Origin: Blastococcus_B deserti | GTDB lineage: Bacteria > Actinomycetota > Actinomycetes > Mycobacteriales > Geodermatophilaceae | DNA length: 64,000 nt | Assembly: GCF_042682525.1 (NCBI RefSeq) | Contig: NZ_JBHUHP010000014.1 | Coordinates: forward strand, 124,001 to 188,000 | Direction of reading: 5' to 3' | Shown: piece by piece, positions 33,661 through 42,375 of the stretch | How the letters are laid out: every line of letters starts with the position of its first letter | How positions within the stretch are numbered: the stretch's first letter is position 1 | Translations under genes and position numbers: made by a program | The notes under the pieces: generated by a model | The model's database searches: none | The model's input: only the letters and a program-made list of their open reading frames with translations | What the model was told of the DNA's origin: nothing

Positions 33661-36600
33661 AGACCTGGCTCGATGCCTGGCCGGTGTACCGGCAGCTGAC
33701 CGGCTCCGATCCCTTGGGCCGCGGCAAGGCCGCGCGCAGCAAGGCCACGGAGTCCGTCGTGGCGCGCACCGCCACCGCCGACCGCGTCGTGCGGAGCGTG
33801 TGCCCCTACTGCGCCGTGGGCTGCGGCCAGAAGGTGTACGTCAAGGACGAGAAGGTCGTGCAGATCGAGGGCGACCCCGACTCCCCGATCAGCCGCGGGC
33901 GCCTCTGCCCGAAGGGCAGCGCGAGCAAGCAGCTGGTCACGAGCAACACCCGGGTCACCACGGTCAAGTACCGCCGTCCGTTCGGGACGGAGTGGGAGGA
34001 CCTCGACCTCGACACGGCGATGGAGATGATTGCCGACCGCGTCCTCGAGGCCCGCCGCAAGGGCTGGCAGGAGACGGACGGCGGCAAGCGGGTCAACCGC
34101 ACCATGGGGATAGCGAGCCTCGGAGGGGCAACCCTCGACAACGAGGAGAACTACCTCATGAAGAAGCTCTACAGCGCCCTGGGAGCGATCCAGATCGAGA
34201 ACCAGGCCCGCATATAGCACTCCGCCACGGTGCCCGGTCTGGGTGCCTCGTTCGGACGTGGCGGTGCCACGAACACGCAGCAGGACCTCGCGAACTCCGA
34301 CTGCATCGTCATCGAGGGTTCGAACATGGCCGAGTGCCACCCGGTGGGCTTCCAGTGGGTGGTCGAGGCCAAGGCGCGCGGCGCGAAGGTGATCCACATC
34401 GACCCGCGGTTCACGCGAACCAGCGCGATCGCCGACCTGCACGTGCCGCTGCGTGTGGGCACCGACATCGCGTTCCTCGGCGGGCTGATCAACTACGTGC
34501 TCCAGAACGAGCTGTACTTCAAGGAGTACGTGGCCGCCTACACGAACGCGGCCGCGCTCGTCAGCGAGGACTTCGTCGACGCCGAGGACCTCGGCGGCGT
34601 CTTCTCCGGCTTCGACCCGGAGAGCCGCACCTACGACGAGTCCAGCTGGCAGTACGAGCCGGAGGAGGCGCCGCACTCCGGCTCCGAACAGCCGGCCGAG
34701 GCCGGGCAGCAGGAGCGCTCGGATCAGCACCCCGACGTGAAGAAGTCCGACCGCGCCCAGGCGGCCGGCAGCGGCGGGCCGCCGATCGCCAGCAAGCCCA
34801 AGCGCGACGAGACGCTGCAGCACCCGCGCTCCGTGTTCCAGATCCTCAAGCGGCACTACGCCCGCTACACGCCGGAGATGGTCGCCGAGGTCTGCGGCAT
34901 CGAACCGGCGGTGTTCGAGCAGGTCGCCAAGTGGGTGACCGAGAACAGCAAGCGCGACCGGACGACGGCGTGGGTCTACTCGGTGGGCTGGACGCAGCAC
35001 AGCGTCGGCGCGCAGTACATCCGCACCTGCTCGATCCTGCAGACGCTGCTGGGCAACATCGGCCGTCCCGGCGGCGGGATCCTCGCGCTGCGTGGGCACG
35101 CCAGCATCCAGGGCTCGACCGACGTCCCGACGCTGTTCAACCTGCTGCCCGGCTACCTGCCGATGCCGCACGCGCTGCAGCACGGGAACCTCGACGAGTA
35201 CGTGGCCGACGCCGCCGGCAAGGCGGGCTTCTGGGGCAACAAGCGGGCCTACATGGTGAGCCTGCTCAAGAGCTGGTGGGGCGACGCCGCGCAGCCGGAG
35301 AACGACTTCTGCTTCGACTACCTGCCGAAGATCAACGGCGACCACAGCTCCTACCGGACGATCGCCGACATGATCGAGGGCAAGGTCTCCGGCTACTTCC
35401 TGGTCGGCGAGAACCCGACGGTCGGGCACCCGAACGGCCGGATGAACCGGTTCGGCTTGGCCAACCTCGACTGGCTCGTCGTCCGTGACCTGCAGATGAT
35501 CGAGTCGGCGACCTTCTGGAAGGAGTCGCCGGAGATCGAGACGGGCGAGCTGGCCCCCGGGACGATCGCCACCGAGGTCTTCTTCATGCCCGCCGCCACG
35601 CACGTGGAGAAGGAGGGCACCTTCACCCAGACCCAGCGGGTGCTGCAGTGGCGGCACAAGGCGGTCGAGCCGCCGGGCGACGCCAGGAGCGACCTGTGGT
35701 TCTACTTCCACCTCGGCCGCATCCTGCGCGAGCGGCTGAAGGACTCCACCGACCCGCGCGACCGTCCGCTGCTCGACCTCACCTGGGACTACCCGACGCA
35801 CGGGCACGACGACGAGCCCAGCGCCGAGGCCGTGCTCCGCGAGATCAACGGGGTCGGTCCCGACGGGCGGGCGCTGTCGTCCTACATGCAGATGAAGGAC
35901 GACGGCTCGACCACCGGCGGCTGCTGGATCTACTGCGGCGTCTACGCCGACGAGGTGAACCAGGCCGCCCGGCGCAAGCCCGGCCGCGAACAGGGGCCGG
36001 CGGCTCTCGAGTGGGGCTGGGCCTGGCCGCTGAACCGCCGCATCCTCTACAACCGCGCGTCGGCCGACCCGGACGGCAAGCCGTGGAGCGAGCGCAAGAA
36101 GTACGTGTACTGGGACGAGGCGGCCGGCGAGTGGACCGGCCTCGACGTGCCCGACTTCGAGAAGAACAAGCGGCCCGACTACGTGCCGCCCGACGGGGCG
36201 AAGGCCCAGGACGCGCTCGCCGGCAACGATCCGTTCGTCATGCAGGGCGACGGCAAGGCCTGGCTGTACTCGCCGGCCGGCCTGGTCGACGGGCCGCTGC
36301 CGACGCACTACGAGCCGGCCGAGTCGGTGGTCGAGAACGCGCTGTACAAGCAGCAGGCCAACCCGACCCTCGAGCGGATCCCCGGGCCGTGGAACCGGGA
36401 GAACCCCTCGCGCAGCGAGGTCTTCCCCTTCCAGGTGACCACCTACCGGCTCACCGAGCACCACACCGCCGGTGGGATGAGCCGCTTCCTCCCCTACCTG
36501 TCGGAGCTGCAGCCGGAGTTCTTCGTCGAGGTGAGCCCGGAGCTGGCCGAGCTGCGCGGGCTGACGCACGGCGACTACGCCACGCTGGTCAGCTCCCGCA

Positions 36601-36950
36601 CGGCGATCGAGGCGAAGGTGCTGGTGACCGAGCGGGTGCGCCCGATCCGGCTGCGCGACGGCCAGGTGGTGCACCAGATCGGCATGCCCTACCACTGGTC
36701 GTACAGCGGCATCTCCACCGGTGACGCCGCCAACGACCTGCTGGGCATCGTCCTCGACCCGAACACGCACATCCAGGAGGACAAGGTCAGCACGGCCGAC
36801 ATCCGGCCGGGACGCCGGCCGCGGGGACCAGAGCTCATCGAGTTCGTCGAGTCCTACCGCCGGCGGGCCGGGGTGCCGTCGGGTCGCGTGGGCCTCAACG
36901 GGCGCGACCCGGTCGAGGCCTCGGCCGGCGAGGGGTCGACGCAGTCGTGA
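33657..36950 (+). CDS. fdnG: Formate dehydrogenase alpha subunit, selenocysteine encoded by in-frame TAG
   Basis: A molybdopterin enzyme of 1097 residues oxidising formate to CO2. An N-terminal Fe4S4 site has Cys49, Cys52, Cys56 and Cys84 (SVCPYCAVGC and RLCPKG). The frame continues through a TAG at 34215-34217 (codon 187) between ENQARI and HSATVPGLGASFGRG. This is exactly where formate dehydrogenases of the FdnG/FdoG/FdhF type carry selenocysteine, and the TAG is followed by a SECIS-like hairpin. All downstream domains stay in the same frame to a TGA stop, including the C-terminal dinucleotide-binding part. There is no twin-arginine signal, so the site may face the cytoplasm. A low-complexity insertion lies near residues 340-385. 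UAG-directed selenocysteine is known from Geodermatophilus and Blastococcus. Confidence 0.9.
34215..34217 (+). promoter_or_regulatory. UAG selenocysteine codon
   Basis: TAG lies in frame between Ile186 and His188 of the formate dehydrogenase. In Escherichia coli FdhF the same position is UGA followed by CAC, and here it is TAG followed by CAC. At least nine other genes in the window end in TAG as a normal stop, so recoding must depend on local context. Confidence 0.88.
34229..34247 (+). promoter_or_regulatory. Bacterial SECIS-like hairpin
   Basis: GGUGCCCGGUCUGGGUGCC folds as a seven-pair stem (two of them G-U next to the middle, plus one U-G) closed by a GGUCU loop. It begins 11 bases after the TAG. 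Escherichia coli fdhF has an upper stem-loop also starting 11 bases after UGA with the loop GGUC, the part bound by the elongation factor SelB. An outer 8-bp pairing, CCGCCACG at 34222-34229 with CGTGGCGG at 34257-34264, is an alternative or lower stem. Confidence 0.8.
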
Positions 36951-37056
36951 CCGCAGCAGAGAGGGGCGCCGGTGTGAGGACGACGGGTGAGCGAGCATCG
37001 CAGGGAGCGCCAGCGACCGAGGAGCGGAACGAGCCCGGAGTCGAACGGGGAGCGCT

Positions 37057-38118
37057 GTGACGATCAGCTCGGCCAGCCCGGCCTTCACCGGCCGCGATCC
37101 CCAGAACCGGCTGTACGGGCCGCTGCCCGACGTCCAGGGTGAGGCGGGCTACGAGCCCGAGCACCCGAAGCGGGTCGGCTTCTTCACCGACACCTCGGTG
37201 TGCATCGGCTGCAAGGCCTGCGAGGTGGCGTGCAAGGAGTGGAACTTCCTGCCGATGGACGACTCCCACGGCAAGCGGGACGTCATCGGGCTGTCGGGGA
37301 TGTCGTACGACAACACCGGGCAGCTGGGCGCCAACTCGTGGCGGCACGTGGCGTTCATCGAGCAGACCCGCACCGTCGACCTGCCGATGCCGACGTTCGG
37401 CCGGCCCGGCGACGACCGTCAGGACAGCGGACCGTCCCCGGCCGAGGCGGGGGAGGACGTCAGCCTGGCCGACGCGCAGCAGAGCGTGCTCAACGCCGAG
37501 GCGCTGTCCGAGTACGACCCGCAGACCGGGCAGAGCGGCACCGACAAGCAGATCCGCTGGCTGATGAGCTCCGACGTGTGCAAGCACTGCACGCACGCGG
37601 GGTGCCTCGACGTCTGCCCGACGGGCGCGCTGTTCCGCACCGAGTACGGCACGGTCGTCGTCCAGGGCGACATCTGCAACGGCTGCGGCTACTGCGTGCC
37701 GTCCTGCCCGTACGGGGTCATCGACCAGCGCAAGGACGACGGCCGGGTCTTCAAGTGCACGATGTGCTACGACCGGCTGACCGACGGCAAGGAGCCGGCC
37801 TGCGCGACGGCCTGCCCCACGCAGTCGATCCAGTTCGGCGACCTCGACGAGCTGCAGGCCCGCGCGGACGCGCGGCTGGCGACGCTGAAGTCGCAGGGCG
37901 TGGAGACGGCGCGGCTGTACGGGCGCGACGAGAACGACGGCGTCGGGGGAGCCGGTGCCTTCTTCCTCCTGCTCGACGAGCCCGAGGTCTACGGCCTGCC
38001 GCCGGACCCGGTCGTGACCACGCGGGACCTGCCCGCGATGTGGAAATCGGCGGGAGCGGCCGCGGTGATGATGGTCGGCGTGGCCCTGTCGGCCATCCTC
38101 GGCTCGCGGAGGCGCTGA
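37057..38118 (+). CDS. Formate dehydrogenase beta subunit, four-cluster ferredoxin-like
   Basis: A 353-residue electron-transfer subunit carrying electrons from the alpha subunit to the membrane. Four cysteine groups for Fe4S4 clusters are visible: CIGCKACEVAC near residue 49, CKHCTHAGCLDVCP, CNGCGYCVPSCP and CTMCYD with CATACP. The C terminus ends in one membrane helix (AGAAAVMMVGVALSAILG), as in FdnH/FdoH anchors. An acidic insertion near residues 125-150 separates the first and second groups. GGGGAG precedes the GTG start. A 106-base gap separates it from alpha, and one base separates it from the next gene, so all three are likely one operon. Confidence 0.9.
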   Translation: MTISSASPAFTGRDPQNRLYGPLPDVQGEAGYEPEHPKRVGFFTDTSVCIGCKACEVACKEWNFLPMDDSHGKRDVIGLSGMSYDNTGQLGANSWRHVAFIEQTRTVDLPMPTFGRPGDDRQDSGPSPAEAGEDVSLADAQQSVLNAEALSEYDPQTGQSGTDKQIRWLMSSDVCKHCTHAGCLDVCPTGALFRTEYGTVVVQGDICNGCGYCVPSCPYGVIDQRKDDGRVFKCTMCYDRLTDGKEPACATACPTQSIQFGDLDELQARADARLATLKSQGVETARLYGRDENDGVGGAGAFFLLLDEPEVYGLPPDPVVTTRDLPAMWKSAGAAAVMMVGVALSAILGSRRR

Positions 38119-38119
38119 G

Positions 38120-39157
38120 ATGACCGGTGGGATCACCAGTCCGGGCGCCGGGTGGCGCCAGGCCGACCGCGGACCTGCGGTGCAGCGTTCCGGCAAGCAA
38201 CGCCGTCGCGGCGGCGGGGGCCGCGGCGAGGTCGCGATGGTGGACGACGTCGAGTTCACCTCCTACTACGGGCGTCCGATCATCAAGCCGCCGGTGTGGA
38301 AGACGCCGGACGTGCCGCTGTACCTGTTCCTCGGCGGGGCGGCGGGCTCCTCGTCCATCCTGGCCGCGCTGGCCGACGTGACCGGTCGCCCGACGCTCAC
38401 CCGGGTCGCCCGGACCACCGCCGGCGCCGGCTCGCTGGCCTCGGTGGTCTTCCTGATCCACGACCTGGGTCGGCCCGAGCGGTTCCTGCACATGCTGCGG
38501 GTGCTCAAGCCGACGTCGCCGCTGTCGGTGGGCTCGTACATCCTGGCTCCCTTCAGTGCCGCGGCGAGCGCGACGGCGGCGGTGGAGCTGCTGGGCTGGT
38601 TCCCGCGGCTCAAGCGGTTCGGCGGGGCGGTGGCGGCGCTGTTCGGTGGGCCGCTGGCCACCTACACCGGGGTGCTGCTGGCCAACACCGCCGTGCCGTC
38701 GTGGCACCACTTCCACAAGCAGCTGCCGTTCGTGTTCGCCGGCTCCGCGATGGCCGCCGGCGGCGGTCTCTGCATGGTGTTCACGCCGGTCGACGAGGCC
38801 GGTCCTGCTCGCAAGATGGCGGTGACCGGGGCGGCGATCGAGCTGGCGGTGGTGCACCAGGTGGAGGGTGACGAGAGCGTCGTCTCCGAGCCGTACCACG
38901 AGGGGCGGGCCGGGAAGCTGATGCGCGCGGCTCGCACCTGCACCGCGGCGGGCGCCAGTCTGACGGTGCTGGCCGGGCGCACGCGGCTGGGGGCTATTGC
39001 GTCAGGAACGCTGTTGGCGGCCGGGTCGCTGCTGACGAGGTTCGGCGTCTTCGACGCCGGCATGGCCAGCGCCCGGGATCCGAAGTACACCGTCGTCCCG
39101 CAGCGGCAACGGATGGCCGCCCGGAAGAACGAGCACTCGTCGACCATAAGCCGCTGA
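38120..39157 (+). CDS. nrfD: NrfD/PsrC-like membrane subunit
   Basis: A 345-residue membrane protein with about eight hydrophobic segments after a basic N-terminal tail (SGKQRRRGGGGRGE). The segment VPLYLFLGGAAGSSSILAAL and FLIHDLGRPERFLHML are hallmark NrfD/PsrC motifs. It replaces the cytochrome b gamma subunit of the Escherichia coli enzyme and would pass electrons to quinone without haem. It begins one base after the beta-subunit stop. An internal ATG at 38237 (MVDDVEFTSYYGRP) is an alternative start that removes the basic tail. Confidence 0.86.
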   Translation: MTGGITSPGAGWRQADRGPAVQRSGKQRRRGGGGRGEVAMVDDVEFTSYYGRPIIKPPVWKTPDVPLYLFLGGAAGSSSILAALADVTGRPTLTRVARTTAGAGSLASVVFLIHDLGRPERFLHMLRVLKPTSPLSVGSYILAPFSAAASATAAVELLGWFPRLKRFGGAVAALFGGPLATYTGVLLANTAVPSWHHFHKQLPFVFAGSAMAAGGGLCMVFTPVDEAGPARKMAVTGAAIELAVVHQVEGDESVVSEPYHEGRAGKLMRAARTCTAAGASLTVLAGRTRLGAIASGTLLAAGSLLTRFGVFDAGMASARDPKYTVVPQRQRMAARKNEHSSTISR

Positions 39158-39440
39158 CAACGTCCACGCGCAGGTCCCAGGGGAGCAACTTCAGCCCGCG
39201 CGGTACTCGAAGCCGGGGACGCCACCGTGGGCGGGCCGTCCATCACGCCGTGCTTCTTGACCAGAAATCACCGGTACTGCCGAATCCCGCCTGGGCGGAC
39301 CGGCTCGGGATCCCGATGAGCCGCGTCCAGGAGGTTTCGCATGACTGGCGTCGGAGAGGCAGAGTGGGAGGCTTGAGGTCAGTTGAGGGAATCGAGTAGC
39401 CAGTGACATCGATGAGAGCCGGGTAGGGCAGACTCCTCGC

Positions 39441-40604
39441 ATGCGATGGCTCGCGGTACACCCCAGTGCCGATATGTACGGCAGTGATCGGATGTTCCTG
39501 GAGACTGTCCAGGAGCTTCCTGGCACAGTAGTGGCTGTCCTTCCGAGCGAGGGTCCCCTTGCCGCCCGCCTGCGAGCACGCAATATCCGCTATAATGTGC
39601 GAAATTACCCAGTCCTGCGTCGCATAGAACTGCGCGGACTGCGCAATTCGGTACGGTTCCTCTTTCGGTTCATTAGTTCGCTTCGGTCCCTGGCCAGAGT
39701 GATCCGCCGCGACGCCGATGCCGTGTACGTCAGTACCGTGACCGCGCCGGTGTGGGTGCTGGCCGCCCGACTGGCGGGCGTGCCGGTCGTCTGCCATGTG
39801 CATGAGAGTGAGCCAGGGATGTCGAAAGCTCGTAGTCTGATTCTGCTATGGCCGCTTCGTCTGGCGCGTCTGATCATAGCGAACAGTGAGAGCACGCGAG
39901 CGTGGATAGCGGCGGGTACCAATGCACGAACCGCGTCGAGGATACGTGTGGTCCACAATGGAATTCCCGTTCTGGCCGGAAGACTACAAGAGGACGCTGG
40001 CTCGCGTGAATCGAGTCGCCTGATCGTCGTCGGTAGGCTTTCGCGAGGCAAGGGGCAGGACGTTGCAATCCGCGCCGTGGCTCTGCTGCGTAAGCAGGGA
40101 TACGACGTTTCCCTCTCTCTAGTAGGGCAGTGCTTCCCCGGCTATGAGTCCGTGGTCGAGGATCTGCACCGCCTTGCTCGTCAGCTTGATCTCAGCACGC
40201 ATGTCAGCTTCGATGGCTTTCAAGATCCTCGTCCATACTACGAGTCGTGCGACGTTGTGCTCGTGCCTTCCCGTGTTGAGTCGTTCGGGCTCGTTGCCGT
40301 GGAGGCGCTCTTCCATCGCCGCCCAGTCGTGGCGACTCGCGTCGGTGGCCTCAGCGAGATAATTCGAGACGGCGAGACAGGGCTCCTCGTTGAGCCGGAG
40401 GCGGTAGCGGGCTTGGCCAAGGCGATCGCAACGTTGCTGGACGATCCCGTCTACGCTCAGCGACTCGCGCGTCAGGGCTGGGCGGAGGCGGTGGACCGAT
40501 TCTCGAGCCATAGTTTTGCGAGACGACTACGGTCGGCATTGAGCTCACTCGGCTCATTGCCGGATCAGAGCCCCGGGCTTGCCGCCTCGGACGGTCATCA
40601 CTGA
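39441..40604 (+). CDS. Glycosyltransferase family 4 (first gene of the second cassette)
   Basis: A 387-residue GT-B glycosyltransferase. The first half has SADMYGSDRMFLETV and CHVHESEPG. The donor half has LIVVGRLSRGKGQDVAIRAV and the E-x7-E region VESFGLVAVEALFHRRPVVA followed by ETGLLVEPE. It is the first gene of a stretch with visibly lower GC and more A/T-ending codons than the flanks, a common sign of an exchanged polysaccharide cassette. A second glycosyltransferase follows after 11 bases. The donor sugar is unknown. Confidence 0.85.
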   Translation: MRWLAVHPSADMYGSDRMFLETVQELPGTVVAVLPSEGPLAARLRARNIRYNVRNYPVLRRIELRGLRNSVRFLFRFISSLRSLARVIRRDADAVYVSTVTAPVWVLAARLAGVPVVCHVHESEPGMSKARSLILLWPLRLARLIIANSESTRAWIAAGTNARTASRIRVVHNGIPVLAGRLQEDAGSRESSRLIVVGRLSRGKGQDVAIRAVALLRKQGYDVSLSLVGQCFPGYESVVEDLHRLARQLDLSTHVSFDGFQDPRPYYESCDVVLVPSRVESFGLVAVEALFHRRPVVATRVGGLSEIIRDGETGLLVEPEAVAGLAKAIATLLDDPVYAQRLARQGWAEAVDRFSSHSFARRLRSALSSLGSLPDQSPGLAASDGHH

Positions 40605-40615
40605 ATGGTGTCACC

Positions 40616-41749
40616 TTGAAAATCGCGCAAGTGGGAAACATACAAGCGCTTCGAGCCAACGGTGTCCATGCCGCTACTCGACGATTGACACATCACCTAC
40701 AGAACGACGGGCACGTCGTGGAGGTCTGGCACTTCACTCGCGCGGTCACCGCTCCAGCGGAGCGGCTCGACGAAGGTATCAATGTGCTAGATCTGCCGGT
40801 ACACGCGGTGCGGGGAGTCACCGGAGCCTATCTACAAATCCCGACGAGAGAGGCTCGGTCGATACTTGCTGAGCGGGCGCTGGATATGGACGTCGTTCAC
40901 CTCCATTCGGTGTTCCAGCCCGACCACTTGTGGGCAGCCCGGCTCGGGCGCCCGTACGTGGTGACGCCGCACGGCGGATACGACGCTGCGACGATGCGAG
41001 GAGCCGCCGGCTTGGTCAAGCAGGCACTTGTCGCCGCACATGAGCGACGCCTTCTTCGGTCGGCTCGGGCGGTACAGGTGCTGTCGGGGGAAGAACGACG
41101 GCGCGTGAGCCAGTTGGCCCCGGGCAGTAGACTTATTCAGCTCGCGTTCCCGCTCGACCTCGGTGAGCACGTGACGGACGATTACGCGGGGGACGGACCC
41201 ATACTCTTCGTCGGTCGTCTGGACGTCCGCACCAAGGGTCTAGACCTGCTGCTCGATGCGGTGGCATCCGACGCAGGTCTCCTTGGCGGACGCCAGGTTC
41301 TGCTTATTGGACCATCCGTGGGTGACTCTGAGTCGTGGCTACGCCAACGTGCAGGCGCGCTAGGGATAGCTGACCGTGTATGTGTCCGTCGGCCGATCCA
41401 GAATCGAAAGGAGCTGGTGCAGACCATGTCGGCCTGCAGCGTGTTCGTTCACACCTCCCGGCGGGAAGGCTTGCCCACCGCAGTGCTCGAGGCGATGCAC
41501 TGCTCAGTCCCGGTCCTGGTCACGGAAGAGACCAACACCGGGACGTTGGTCCGTACGATGGCCGCCGGCATGGTGGTCTCCGCGGACGCTGCGTCCATCG
41601 CGGACGGACTCAGGAATCTTCTTGCCCTATCCGCAGCCGATCGTGACGCCATGGGCAAGCGCGGAAAAAAGGCCGTTCTGGATTCGTTCACATGGGACCG
41701 CCTGCGAGACCGCTACGAAGCCATGTATCGCGGCGCGGCACAGGGATGA
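40616..41749 (+). CDS. Glycosyltransferase family 4, TTG start
   Basis: A 377-residue GT4 enzyme beginning KIAQVGNIQALRANGVHAAT. PYVVTPHGGYD marks the acceptor side. The donor side has PILFVGRLDVRTKGLDLLLDA and the signature region SRREGLPTAVLEAMHCSVPV. The only start that gives a correct N terminus is TTG at 40616, since nearby ATG and GTG codons run into a stop. It lies 11 bases after the previous stop and overlaps the next start by four bases, so the three genes form one transcription unit. Confidence 0.84.
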   Translation: MKIAQVGNIQALRANGVHAATRRLTHHLQNDGHVVEVWHFTRAVTAPAERLDEGINVLDLPVHAVRGVTGAYLQIPTREARSILAERALDMDVVHLHSVFQPDHLWAARLGRPYVVTPHGGYDAATMRGAAGLVKQALVAAHERRLLRSARAVQVLSGEERRRVSQLAPGSRLIQLAFPLDLGEHVTDDYAGDGPILFVGRLDVRTKGLDLLLDAVASDAGLLGGRQVLLIGPSVGDSESWLRQRAGALGIADRVCVRRPIQNRKELVQTMSACSVFVHTSRREGLPTAVLEAMHCSVPVLVTEETNTGTLVRTMAAGMVVSADAASIADGLRNLLALSAADRDAMGKRGKKAVLDSFTWDRLRDRYEAMYRGAAQG

Positions 41750-42375
41750 CCATCCCCAAGGACGCTCTGGCCCGTTGGCTCGAGGACATGCGCTCCCTGG
41801 GATACGCAGTCGCCAAGGCCCCGGACCTTTGGGCAAACCTGGAGAGGGGTGGGGACTGGGACATCGTGGTGACCGACCCGGGCCTCAGTGAGAGGCTTCT
41901 CCACGAACACGTCGGTGAGCCGGTTTCCGTGACTCGTCGTTCGTACGTGACGTCATACGTGTACTCCTGGGGCCACTTGGACTTGCTCCCTGGTATCCAG
42001 TGGCGCGCTGTGGAGTTGGCTGACGCGGGTGCCGTCGTCGCCGCCGCTCGTCCTGACGGGGACGGGCACATGGTCGCCTCCCCGGTCCACCAGGCGCTTG
42101 CCGCCTGTGTCTACCCTCGGCTGGCGCACGACTCTTTCAAGGAGCGGTACGCCCCGCTCTTGCGTCCGAATGACACGAGGGATGTCGCACAACTGAACAG
42201 CGCGCTCCAGCGCATCTTCGGGCCCTGCGTCCCCAACGCTGAGGCCTTCCTACGGACGCCAATCGCCATCCTTCGCCGTCAAGCGCTGAGCCGAGCACTG
42301 ATGACACCGGGGGGCTGGAAGCGCGGCGTCAGGTTTCTCTACCGGGAGGTTCCACTCCGCCTCGGTGCCTCCTGA
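41746..42375 (+). CDS. Unknown protein, nucleotidyltransferase-like
   Basis: A 209-residue protein I cannot assign firmly. Residues 33-42 read RGGDWDIVVT, which resembles the G-G-D-x-D motif of minimal nucleotidyltransferases. A later segment (VYSWGHLDLLPGIQW) offers a third acidic residue in HLDLLPG. No membrane helix is seen. It starts at ATG 41746, overlapping the glycosyltransferase stop. Nucleotidyltransferase-like domains are sometimes fused to thymidylate-kinase-like domains in polysaccharide clusters, and such a kinase lies 1.2 kb away at 43600. A split version of that pair is a possibility, not a conclusion. Confidence 0.5.
   Translation: MTIPKDALARWLEDMRSLGYAVAKAPDLWANLERGGDWDIVVTDPGLSERLLHEHVGEPVSVTRRSYVTSYVYSWGHLDLLPGIQWRAVELADAGAVVAAARPDGDGHMVASPVHQALAACVYPRLAHDSFKERYAPLLRPNDTRDVAQLNSALQRIFGPCVPNAEAFLRTPIAILRRQALSRALMTPGGWKRGVRFLYREVPLRLGAS

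Noticed and set aside
34215..34217. TAG as a nonsense mutation making the formate dehydrogenase a pseudogene
   Set aside because: It is the only internal stop in 3.3 kb, falls on the known selenocysteine residue, and is followed at the canonical distance by a SECIS-like hairpin.
32907..37088. A 1393-codon open frame on the minus strand
   Set aside because: It lies opposite the formate dehydrogenase alpha gene, has no recognisable domain and is a GC-rich shadow frame.
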